64,000 nucleotides of DNA, from positions 22,297-86,296 of IMG/VR virus record IMGVR_UViG_3300044647_001784; one strand, written 5' to 3'. Positions 57,965 through 63,458 of the stretch are shown piece after piece. This stretch comes from a virus. A program made the position numbers and the translations under genes. The first letter of the stretch is position 1. Each line of letters starts with the position of its first letter. The notes below the pieces were generated by a model, which was not told the DNA's origin, searched no databases, and worked only from the letters and a program-made list of their open reading frames with translations.

Positions 57965-58031
57965 TGTGTTAAGTGTCACATAAAAAAATCCCTGGAATCT
58001 ATAGACAAATGTCAGTGGGACCCTGTATAAT
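57965..58031 (+). promoter_or_regulatory. Operon promoter P11, probably leaderless
   Basis: A weak operator TGTGTTAAGTGTCACA lies at 57965-57980. TGTCAG at 58010-58015, N10, TATAAT at 58026-58031. The expected start coincides with ATG 58039, and no AACGAAAGG leader is present. Centre to -10: 53.5 bp. Confidence 0.7.
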
Positions 58032-58038
58032 TCTCTAC

Positions 58039-58656
58039 ATGACCAACGAACTAGTATCAAGCGTATATACATTTGTCTGTGACCCAGATGAATGCGATTC
58101 TTTAATTCAATTAACATCATCTGATGGATTTGGTTTTCCTTCAGGTGTGACAGAACTCACATGCCCTTGCGGACGTAAGACCACCTTATTGTCAGTCGAG
58201 CATGCTACAATTACACCAACAACAACGGAAGAGGTAAAAATGGAAACAACTACAGACAATCACTACATGACACGAGAATTCCTTGAGTCACAGTTAGTAG
58301 ATAACAAAGCCCGCATTACACAGTTAGAAGAGCACATCCAGCGTATAACTCAGCGTGATTATGCAACTGCAGGAACTCTAAGCAAATTGCGTGATGACAT
58401 GAAGGTATTCACACTCGAAGGCCTTGATGACGAATCTCTTACAGAATTTCAAGCAGAAGAAATTGCTGGCATCTGTGGATTTGAACTAACAAATGAGTTT
58501 GAACTAGAAGTAACAGTTCTATATTCAATTACAGTTAATGCTCGTGATGAAGAGAGTGCACATAATCTAATTCATGATATTGATTTTGACACCGTGTCTT
58601 ATGACTCAGACGGTATTAGTTGGCTATCATCATCTGTAGATAGAATTGAGAACTAA
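58039..58656 (+). CDS. 205-residue protein with Cys4 N-terminus and internal second start
   Basis: ATG 58039 is chosen because it sits at the expected start point of P11; the frame extends upstream through the promoter. Residues 1-60 (MTNELVSSVYTFVCDPDECD, then LTCPCGRKTTLL) form a small Cys-rich unit. From about residue 68 the protein changes to METTTDNHYMTREFLESQLV, with a coiled-coil, then a beta-alpha domain (ELEVTVLYSITVNARDEESA). A full promoter-and-leader module lies inside the gene, so a 138-residue short form from ATG 58240 is also likely. Confidence 0.65.
   Translation: MTNELVSSVYTFVCDPDECDSLIQLTSSDGFGFPSGVTELTCPCGRKTTLLSVEHATITPTTTEEVKMETTTDNHYMTREFLESQLVDNKARITQLEEHIQRITQRDYATAGTLSKLRDDMKVFTLEGLDDESLTEFQAEEIAGICGFELTNEFELEVTVLYSITVNARDEESAHNLIHDIDFDTVSYDSDGISWLSSSVDRIEN
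58146..58211 (+). promoter_or_regulatory. Intragenic promoter P12
   Basis: Operator TGTGACAGAACTCACA at 58146-58161, a perfect half-site pair inside coding sequence. TGTCAG at 58190-58195, N10, TACAAT at 58206-58211. Centre to -10: 52.5 bp. The leader AACAACGGAAGAGG precedes ATG 58240. Confidence 0.75.
58240..58656 (+). CDS. Short form of the 205-residue protein
   Basis: The same reading frame from ATG 58240 gives 138 residues beginning METTTDNHYM. GGAAGAGG lies 6 bases upstream, and promoter P12 gives a leader of about 22 bases. It lacks the Cys-rich N-terminal unit. Both forms may be made, or the gene may be a fusion of two once separate genes. Confidence 0.55.
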   Translation: METTTDNHYMTREFLESQLVDNKARITQLEEHIQRITQRDYATAGTLSKLRDDMKVFTLEGLDDESLTEFQAEEIAGICGFELTNEFELEVTVLYSITVNARDEESAHNLIHDIDFDTVSYDSDGISWLSSSVDRIEN

Positions 58657-58976
58657 TGTTAAAAGAAGGAGAAAACATTGTTTACCTTAAATTAAGAATT
58701 CAAAATGAAATAAAAGATTTAAGTTTAAATCATCCTGAATTATTAGAAGAGTATAAGCAAGATGCAATTAAATCTATTTTTAATTCAGCTATCCTTAAAG
58801 AAACTTTGTCCGTTAAAGAGTTTAGGGATTTAGTGTCAACAGTACGACCTGATTTTTATGAGGGGTATACGATTGAAGATGCAGAAGCGGAATGGGAATC
58901 TATAAAAACAGGCATGATTATTGTTTCTCTTTTTGTTGTGATAGTTGGCGCTCTTATACTTAAGTGGGTGTTCTAA
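58656..58976 (+). CDS. 106-residue tail-anchored membrane protein
   Basis: The product MLKEGENIVYLKLRIQNEIK is helical and charged up to residue 85. It ends with one transmembrane segment, GMIIVSLFVVIVGALILKWVF, so it is probably tail-anchored with the bulk in the cytoplasm. It overlaps the upstream stop by one base and the next start by one base. Confidence 0.65.
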   Translation: MLKEGENIVYLKLRIQNEIKDLSLNHPELLEEYKQDAIKSIFNSAILKETLSVKEFRDLVSTVRPDFYEGYTIEDAEAEWESIKTGMIIVSLFVVIVGALILKWVF

Positions 58977-59179
58977 TGTACTTTGAACTTACCGCTCCAT
59001 CTCGTGTAGCCTTTGCGAGGGCCATTTGGGATGCAGAAATAACTGGACTAGACCCTGAAGCAATGAGTGCATTGACATTCAACATAGGAACTGGTAGTAT
59101 TGAGAAAGTAAGTAGGATTCGTGATAAGTATAACTTAATTGAATCTTATGTAAGCGACAGTAAAACTACAGGATACTAG
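58976..59179 (+). CDS. 67-residue protein of unknown function
   Basis: ATG 58976 overlaps the TAA of the previous gene and is preferred over GTG 58964. The product MYFELTAPSRVAFARAIWDA continues GLDPEAMSALTFNIGTGSIE and ends SDSKTTGY. No motif is recognised. Confidence 0.65.
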   Translation: MYFELTAPSRVAFARAIWDAEITGLDPEAMSALTFNIGTGSIEKVSRIRDKYNLIESYVSDSKTTGY

Positions 59180-59187
59180 GAGATAAA

Positions 59188-59334
59188 ATGTCAGACTATA
59201 AAGATGGTTTTGAAGATGGGTACAAGTTTGCCCGTGAAGAAATTATAGAAAAACTATCAGAGATTGATATCGCAGATATTGATACATGGATTCTTGATCG
59301 TCTATCTGACATGATAGAAGGCGGAACGCTATGA
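59188..59334 (+). CDS. 48-residue actinophage-type protein
   Basis: ATG 59188 follows AGGAGATAAA. MSDYKDGFEDGYKFAREEII continues EKLSEIDIADIDTWILDRLS. The DGFEDGYKFARE block is one I associate with small proteins of many actinophages. It is a helical hairpin; its function is unknown. It overlaps the next ATG (ATGA). Confidence 0.7.
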   Translation: MSDYKDGFEDGYKFAREEIIEKLSEIDIADIDTWILDRLSDMIEGGTL

Positions 59335-59528
59335 ACGAATGGGTTGGGTGCGATAAGTGTAACTCAGTAGTACCTGCAATGTATTTAATTAAAATGGTTA
59401 GCGGAGAGCTTTCTTTCTGTGGACACCACTTTAATAAGTTCAAGCCTAGTCTTGACAAAATCGCTTACGAAGTGATAGAATTAAACAAAAAGGAAGAAGT
59501 ACCTCAACTAGTAGAAATGGCGGAATAA
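59331..59528 (+). CDS. DUF7455-like zinc-ribbon protein
   Basis: The 65-residue product MNEWVGCDKCNSVVPAMYLI continues KMVSGELSFCGHHFNKFKPS. C-x-x-C, then a strand, then FCGHH is the pattern of the small DUF7455 zinc ribbons found in Actinobacteria and their phages. The helical tail IAYEVIELNKKEEV follows. Zinc binding is very likely; the partner is unknown. Confidence 0.75.
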   Translation: MNEWVGCDKCNSVVPAMYLIKMVSGELSFCGHHFNKFKPSLDKIAYEVIELNKKEEVPQLVEMAE

Positions 59529-59529
59529 A

Positions 59530-59931
59530 ATGGGAGATAGAGCAAACTTCGGATTTAAACAATCCAATGGAGAAACAATTGTGCTATACGGACACTGGGC
59601 TGGACATGGAATGTTAGAGCGCTTAGCAGATGCTGTTGAAGCAGCACGTTCTAGGTGGGGAGATGAATCATATGCTACCCGCATTGCGGTTTCGCATTTA
59701 GTTGGAGAACAATGGCAAGATACAACTGGATGGGGATTATCTGTTAATAACATCCTAGACAACGAGCACAAGATTCCTGTGATTGACTGGAATACACAAA
59801 CGTTTTCACTGCACGAAGAGGCGCCTTGGTCCGAGTCGACAGAATATAAGGTCCGTGGAATGCAAGACGAGCCCATATTCAAAATGACATTGGATTCATT
59901 TATTAATAAGTACTCAAGGGTTAATGCATAA
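59530..59931 (+). CDS. Actinophage protein of the MGDRANFGF family
   Basis: This 133-residue protein begins MGDRANFGFKQSNGETIVLY, then GHWAGHGMLERLADAVEAAR, SYATRIAVSHLVGEQWQDTT and GWGLSVNNILDNEHK. I recognise this conserved family from mycobacteriophages and other actinophages; it has no assigned function. The pattern suggests a compact alpha/beta fold with conserved G-H-W. It lies just upstream of the putative antisense RNA region. Confidence 0.8.
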   Translation: MGDRANFGFKQSNGETIVLYGHWAGHGMLERLADAVEAARSRWGDESYATRIAVSHLVGEQWQDTTGWGLSVNNILDNEHKIPVIDWNTQTFSLHEEAPWSESTEYKVRGMQDEPIFKMTLDSFINKYSRVNA

Positions 59932-59940
59932 TTAATCTAA

Positions 59941-60067
59941 GGGTGCCCCTATAGTCATTAATGGCCAGGGGTTAAATAAAGCAGAGTTCTTTTACTTTCG
60001 TTGGTGAACCTCTAGCAGCCTATGTAAAACCCCAGTTATGGAATAAGCCCCTACAGCTGGGGTTTTT
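59941..60067 (+). ncRNA. Putative antisense small RNA against the shared AACGAAAGG leader
   Basis: Hairpin 1: CCCCT (59946-59950) with AGGGG (59967-59971). Hairpin 2: AGAGTTC (59983-59989) with GAACCTCT (60006-60013, one bulged C), loop TTTTACTTTCGTTGGT. Hairpin 3: AAAACCCCAG (60026-60035) with CTGGGGTTTT (60057-60066), then T. Loop bases CTTTCGTTG (59995-60003) are exactly complementary to CAACGAAAG in most right-arm leaders. No clear promoter is visible, so it may be processed from the upstream mRNA. Confidence 0.45.
60026..60067 (+). terminator. Intrinsic terminator
   Basis: AAAACCCCAG and CTGGGGTTTT pair over a 21-base loop, followed by a T run. It ends transcripts from the operon at 58039-59931 or the putative small RNA. 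Confidence 0.8.
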
Positions 60068-60136
60068 GCATGGCCCGCAAAAGACTAAGGGTAATATATT
60101 TCTTTTACGGTGTCAATATGAAATCGCCTGGAATTT

Positions 60137-60219
60137 TGTGATCTTGACCACATGCATACAAAATGTGGTGTGAAACACACCCAAATAGTATTCCATTTGT
60201 CAGTGGTCCAATGTATAAT
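60137..60219 (+). promoter_or_regulatory. Operon promoter P13
   Basis: Operator-like TGTGATCTTGACCACA at 60137-60152. A second palindrome, GTGTG-AAA-CACAC, lies at 60168-60180. TGTCAG at 60198-60203, N10, TATAAT at 60214-60219. Centre to -10: 69.5 bp, slightly off the common spacing. Confidence 0.7.
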
Positions 60220-60246
60220 TATCACATATCAACGAAAGGATATAAA

Positions 60247-60981
60247 ATGCCAAATTGGGTATTTAATGGATTAACAATTGAAGGTAATCCTGAGCAAGTA
60301 AAATCTTTAATCAAGCAGATGAATAAGCCATTTGTTTATTCTATTACTGCATTAGGTGATTTATCATATGATGTCAAGCAGACTAAGTATATTAATCCTA
60401 TCTTTGCTTTTCATAATATCTATAACTATAGAGATGCTGGTATTACTGATGAGGTATATCATGGACAGCCTCCTCGTTCCACCGATTTTTCTCAGGCAAT
60501 GAAGTTTGAAACCAATGACTGGTACAACTTTAATGTGCGTGAGTGGGGAACCAAGTGGGATGTTGCTGTAGCAGAGGATAATAAGTATCCTGATACAACT
60601 ATTGAAGAAGCAGAAAATGGCGAGAACTATGTAGTTCATTACAATTTTAATACTGCATGGTCACGACCTCTTGGCGCTATTGAAAAACTATCTGCACAAT
60701 ACCCAACACTACTCTTTACTTTATCATATGAGGAAGAGACAGGTTGGGGTGGAGAAATGGAATTCCTCCGTGGTGAAGTTATCTCAGAATCAGAATACGA
60801 TAATATGTGCCGTGATTGTGATGCAACTGACCAAATGGAATACTGCGAGAATGACTGCGGTGAAATCTGTAGCAACTGCAACTGGCTTGGCGAGGCAGAC
60901 CTAGAGGCTGTCGCAATTTGTCAGACCCATAAGATATACTTAGACACTAAAGTACCCGAATATAGAAAGGCGGAAGCATAA
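60247..60981 (+). CDS. YubB-ferredoxin-like domain protein
   Basis: ATG 60247 follows AACGAAAGGATATAAA; earlier in-frame codons lie in the promoter. The 244-residue product begins MPNWVFNGLTIEGNPEQVKS, the hallmark start of the YubB/DUF1281 ferredoxin-like family seen on plasmids and phages. YNFNTAWSRPLGAIEKLSAQ and SYEEETGWGGEMEFLRGE are further family blocks. The C-terminal part has a Cys cluster (MCRDCDATDQMEYCENDCGE, then ICSNCNW) likely to bind zinc, an addition to the usual domain. Confidence 0.82.
   Translation: MPNWVFNGLTIEGNPEQVKSLIKQMNKPFVYSITALGDLSYDVKQTKYINPIFAFHNIYNYRDAGITDEVYHGQPPRSTDFSQAMKFETNDWYNFNVREWGTKWDVAVAEDNKYPDTTIEEAENGENYVVHYNFNTAWSRPLGAIEKLSAQYPTLLFTLSYEEETGWGGEMEFLRGEVISESEYDNMCRDCDATDQMEYCENDCGEICSNCNWLGEADLEAVAICQTHKIYLDTKVPEYRKAEA
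60919..60940 (+). promoter_or_regulatory. Intragenic promoter P14
   Basis: TGTCAG at 60919-60924, N10, TATACT at 60935-60940, inside the end of the YubB-like gene. The leader ATAGAAAGGCGG precedes ATG 60981. No CRP-like site was seen. Confidence 0.55.
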
Positions 60982-61193
60982 TGGAAGCATTTACAGATAC
61001 AGTAGGAGAACATATCCTTGGAGCAATTCAAGTAGATATTGAGCAACATCTCTTTGAACAATGGAACAGCAAAAATTTAGATGAGGGTAGCGATTATGCT
61101 GAATATATGTTCATGCAATTTGCTCCTGATAGCCTAAAGCAATCATACAATGAGTATTATGGCTATATTGAGGGAGATGAGTTTCTATTATGA
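60981..61193 (+). CDS. 70-residue acidic protein
   Basis: The product MEAFTDTVGEHILGAIQVDI continues EQHLFEQWNSKNLDEGSDYA. The start overlaps the previous TAA by one base, and GAAAGGCGG lies about 10 bases upstream. It is helical and acidic. Function unknown. Confidence 0.65.
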   Translation: MEAFTDTVGEHILGAIQVDIEQHLFEQWNSKNLDEGSDYAEYMFMQFAPDSLKQSYNEYYGYIEGDEFLL

Positions 61194-61336
61194 TTACATC
61201 ACAAGAACTACTTGACTATATGTATGATGACAACTTAAGTCATTTTGACGACAGAGACACATCAGATGATTGTGATTGTTATATTCACATAACACTTAAT
61301 ACTATGCTTAAATACATGGAGGCAATAGAATGTTAG
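61190..61336 (+). CDS. 48-residue acidic peptide
   Basis: ATG overlaps the previous stop (ATGA). MITSQELLDYMYDDNLSHFD continues DRDTSDDCDCYIHITLNTML. High Asp content and C-x-C are noteworthy, but no family is recognised. It overlaps the next gene by 7 bases. Confidence 0.6.
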   Translation: MITSQELLDYMYDDNLSHFDDRDTSDDCDCYIHITLNTMLKYMEAIEC

Positions 61337-61506
61337 GATATACTAAAACAGATATAGATGAAATGGGGAATGCTATGCATGACGCCAAGCTTTTCTATAT
61401 TCTTAAATCAGATATCGTTCGTGTTGATGAAGATCCAATTGTGGACGGGCTACTAAAAGCACAAGACTTTCTACAGGGCTTATGGGCAGAAGGGTACTTT
61501 GACTAA
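61330..61506 (+). CDS. 58-residue protein of unknown function
   Basis: The product MLGYTKTDIDEMGNAMHDAK continues LFYILKSDIVRVDEDPIVDG. It is a helical protein of a kind common in actinophage early regions. AATAGAATG gives a poor ribosome site, and coupling with the upstream gene is likely. Confidence 0.6.
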   Translation: MLGYTKTDIDEMGNAMHDAKLFYILKSDIVRVDEDPIVDGLLKAQDFLQGLWAEGYFD

Positions 61507-61742
61507 TGAAGTTTGGCGATGCTATGGTTCTTGCTCTACTTATTCAAATCCCGTTGATTCCCGTGGTTGCTTTTGTTGATTGGATTAATGCCCCTGATAA
61601 ACCAGATAAAGTAGTTTGTTATTATCAGGGAGGGTTTGGACATTTTGATGACCCAACTGTACACAAATACACAACAATTGGAAACTGTTCAATAACTCAT
61701 AAACAAAGATACTTTCTGAAAAAGGAGATAATTAATGACTAA
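61506..61742 (+). CDS. 78-residue membrane-anchored or exported protein
   Basis: MKFGDAMVLALLIQIPLIPV gives an N-terminal transmembrane or signal segment. The remainder contains PDKVVCYYQGGFGHFDDPTV and IGNCSITHKQRY, with two Cys that might form a disulfide outside the cell. TAATG couples it to the previous gene. Confidence 0.65.
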   Translation: MKFGDAMVLALLIQIPLIPVVAFVDWINAPDKPDKVVCYYQGGFGHFDDPTVHKYTTIGNCSITHKQRYFLKKEIIND

Positions 61743-61944
61743 GTCATCTTATTTCCTGGAGTATATGAAGTTACATCTAATTAGTCTTAATCAAGATTGG
61801 GAAGATTCTAAAAATAGCGTACCTTTAAATGAAGATGAATATGACCCTTCAGATGATTACTATGTAGGAGCAACTGAGGCTGTTGAACATTTATTGTCAG
61901 TGGCTACTGATATAATGAATTCTTCTAACGAAAGGTATGAATAA
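61735..61944 (+). CDS. 69-residue helical protein
   Basis: The product MTKSSYFLEYMKLHLISLNQ continues DDYYVGATEAVEHLLSVATD. It resembles small actinophage proteins with a G-A-T-E-A-x-E-H helix. Promoter P15 lies within its last 17 codons. It overlaps upstream by 8 bases and downstream by one. Confidence 0.65.
   Translation: MTKSSYFLEYMKLHLISLNQDWEDSKNSVPLNEDEYDPSDDYYVGATEAVEHLLSVATDIMNSSNERYE
61895..61916 (+). promoter_or_regulatory. Intragenic promoter P15
   Basis: TGTCAG at 61895-61900, N10 (TGGCTACTGA), TATAAT at 61911-61916, followed by TCTAACGAAAGG. The whole module is retained inside coding sequence, just before ATG 61944. Confidence 0.7.
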
Positions 61945-62147
61945 TGAATATAACATCTAGAGAAGTTACTTATCGTTCCGCCGTTGAACAAATCTTTTTT
62001 GAGGACGGGACAGAATTGGTAATCACAGTCGGTGCTCCTGCCGAAGGCGGAGGAGATATCGATATTAAATATGATTGGGTAGAAGGAAAGCCTGATTGGG
62101 CAAACAACTTAAATGAATCAACACTAGTGAACTATGAGGTAATCTAA
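61944..62147 (+). CDS. 67-residue beta-rich protein
   Basis: The product MNITSREVTYRSAVEQIFFE continues DGTELVITVGAPAEGGGDID and IKYDWVEGKPDWANNL. A small beta-sheet protein. AACGAAAGG lies 10 bases upstream. Not recognised. Confidence 0.65.
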   Translation: MNITSREVTYRSAVEQIFFEDGTELVITVGAPAEGGGDIDIKYDWVEGKPDWANNLNESTLVNYEVI

Positions 62148-62419
62148 TGAATGCAGAAGACATTGGGCTCCCACCTCATTTGCAACGCATGGTCAATGCA
62201 GGTGTTAGTGGATTAGATATAATGCACGGAGAACTAAAGAATCTAATGTTAATTGCTGAGCAAGACCTAGCAAGCGCATTAGAACAGGAGGAATTGTCTG
62301 AAGAGGCAATGGATTCCATGGTCCGCACAGAATGTGAAGGGCGCCTAGACATGCTAGTAGAACTATATAATCTAACATACCAACTATCATTTGCGATTGG
62401 AGCACGGGATGAAGCCTGA
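62147..62419 (+). CDS. 90-residue helical protein
   Basis: The product MNAEDIGLPPHLQRMVNAGV continues SGLDIMHGELKNLMLIAEQD and LEQEELSEEAMDSMVRTECE. Strongly helical and acidic, possibly a helical bundle. One-base overlap at the start and an 11-base overlap at the end. Confidence 0.65.
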   Translation: MNAEDIGLPPHLQRMVNAGVSGLDIMHGELKNLMLIAEQDLASALEQEELSEEAMDSMVRTECEGRLDMLVELYNLTYQLSFAIGARDEA

Positions 62420-62723
62420 CGATAAAGATAAACTAAACAAATGTTTAGAGATTCTAGACAGCACTGACTTAGGTCTATCATTAGTTTGGTTGTGGACATG
62501 GTCGACAATTGACAATATCTTAAATGATGACAACTACAAGGCCAAGGTAACCAAGGACCAGATGTGGGACCACCTCTGCGAGGCTGTGGAGGCTGGCCAA
62601 GGGTTCTCTTTGGAGTGGGGAGCAGAACAACATCAAGAAGAAGTTTTAGACTGGATGTTAAACAGGGACTACATCGTAGACCCCGAAGATGAAGATGAGG
62701 AGGACGAAGATGAAGATGAGTGA
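62409..62723 (+). CDS. 104-residue acidic protein
   Basis: ATG 62409 is preferred to TTG 62391 because it lies 8 bases before the upstream stop and needs less overlap. The product MKPDDKDKLNKCLEILDSTD continues LGLSLVWLWTWSTIDNILND and ends in a run of Asp and Glu. I recognise W-x-W-S-T-I-x-N and the acidic tail from actinophage proteins of unknown function. Confidence 0.65.
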   Translation: MKPDDKDKLNKCLEILDSTDLGLSLVWLWTWSTIDNILNDDNYKAKVTKDQMWDHLCEAVEAGQGFSLEWGAEQHQEEVLDWMLNRDYIVDPEDEDEEDEDEDE

Positions 62724-62850
62724 TGACTATATTAATGATCAATTAAACAAGGCTCAACAATTGCTATGGGGTGGCAGCGAAACTGAAAACATCGAAGCCC
62801 ATAACATTATATCTAAACTAATTAAAGACAGAATAGAACAAGTTTCATAA
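62716..62850 (+). CDS. 44-residue peptide
   Basis: Two ATGs, 62710 and 62716, are possible; GACGAAGATGAAG lies just upstream. The product MSDDYINDQLNKAQQLLWGG continues SETENIEAHNIISKLIKDRI. A helical peptide, the last gene before a change of promoter type. Confidence 0.5.
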   Translation: MSDDYINDQLNKAQQLLWGGSETENIEAHNIISKLIKDRIEQVS

Positions 62851-62878
62851 GGGCAGAAAAAATGGTTTACGGCGACTA

Positions 62879-62907
62879 TTTACAATTCCGTGGAAAGTTG
62901 CTATAAT
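62879..62907 (+). promoter_or_regulatory. Sigma-70-type promoter with extended -10
   Basis: TTTACA at 62879-62884, 17 bp, TATAAT at 62902-62907 with TG before it. TGTCAG is absent, so this operon probably belongs to a different control class. Confidence 0.75.
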
Positions 62908-62941
62908 TAACAAAACAACTATCTCTTGAAAGGGGATTAAA

Positions 62942-63091
62942 ATGACAACAAAGCGTGAATATCTAAAGCAGCAGGGCATTACAGTTGGTGTGCGTGGGCG
63001 CTTCTCAGGAGCAGCCAAGGTAGCTCTAGCTGAGGCGGAGGCCAAGGGCGTTAAGTTTACTGCAGAGGCACCTGTCAAAAAGGCGAAGTAG
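62942..63091 (+). CDS. Lsr2-tail-like DNA-binding peptide
   Basis: This 49-residue basic peptide begins MTTKREYLKQQGITVGVRGR and continues FSGAAKVALAEAEAKGVKF. The pattern of a helix, a G-x-x-V-G turn, RGRF and a second helix resembles the C-terminal DNA-binding domain of the actinobacterial silencer Lsr2, whose RGR motif contacts the minor groove of A/T-rich DNA. It lacks the Lsr2 oligomerisation domain, so it could compete with host Lsr2. It is followed by a strong terminator. Confidence 0.7.
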   Translation: MTTKREYLKQQGITVGVRGRFSGAAKVALAEAEAKGVKFTAEAPVKKAK

Positions 63092-63100
63092 TTCTGGGAC

Positions 63101-63144
63101 GGGAGTCAGGGCTTCGTTGGTCCTTGACTCCCTCCTTTATTTTT
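63101..63144 (+). terminator. Intrinsic terminator
   Basis: GGGAGTCA (63101-63108) pairs with TGACTCCC (63125-63132), followed by TCCTTTATTTTT. Its right arm contains TTGACT, the -35 of the next promoter. Confidence 0.85.
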
Positions 63145-63152
63145 GGTACAAT
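63124..63152 (+). promoter_or_regulatory. Sigma-70-type promoter overlapping the terminator
   Basis: TTGACT at 63124-63129, 17 bp, TACAAT at 63147-63152. The -35 box lies in the terminator stem. Confidence 0.6.
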
Positions 63153-63177
63153 CAATAGTTAAAGAACAGGGGCGGAC

Positions 63178-63453
63178 ATGGCAAAGACATCATCAATCGA
63201 AACAAAGGCGGCAGAAAAAGTACTGGAGGCTATGGATAGTCATTGGTTTAATCCAACTATCATGGCACGGGAATTAGTCAATGGTTGTGGCTATTATACT
63301 CAATCTAAGGTAATGGAACTAGTAGTAGAAATTATCAAACAAACGGCGGGACAGTTTGATAATGCGTGGGAAGAAGGGGTTACATCAGAAGCCCTATTCA
63401 TGGCAGATAGACTAAATGACTACATTGCTAACTTTGAACCAATAGAGGCATAG
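63178..63453 (+). CDS. 91-residue actinophage-type protein
   Basis: The product MAKTSSIETKAAEKVLEAMD continues SHWFNPTIMARELVNGCGYY and TQSKVMELVVEIIKQTAGQF. Predicted to be helical; the block HWFNPTIMARELVN suggests a winged-helix or small helical regulator. AGGGGCGG lies 7 bases upstream. It is the last gene in the window. Confidence 0.7.
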   Translation: MAKTSSIETKAAEKVLEAMDSHWFNPTIMARELVNGCGYYTQSKVMELVVEIIKQTAGQFDNAWEEGVTSEALFMADRLNDYIANFEPIEA

Positions 63454-63458
63454 CCAAC

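Larger units (their letters stand above)
59932..60246. other. Gene-free 315-bp region with structured RNA and promoter P13
   Basis: The first half (59941-60067) can fold into three stem-loops ending in an intrinsic terminator. The second half contains CCCGCAAAAG, TTTTACGGTGTCAATATG (a degenerate TTTACG-GTGTC element), CCTGGAATTTTGTGA and promoter P13. No coding frame looks real. Confidence 0.6.

Noticed and set aside
59187-59210. TGTCAG at the start of the gene at 59188
   Set aside because: No -10 box lies 10 bases after it; the motif is part of the start codon region (ATGTCAG).
59508-59882. 124-codon minus-strand frame opposite the MGDRANFGF gene
   Set aside because: The plus-strand product belongs to a conserved actinophage family, so the reverse frame is a shadow.
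62176-62742. 188-codon minus-strand frame opposite three small early genes
   Set aside because: The plus-strand genes have coupled starts and plausible products. The antisense frame is rich in Pro, Ser, His and Leu without a start signal.
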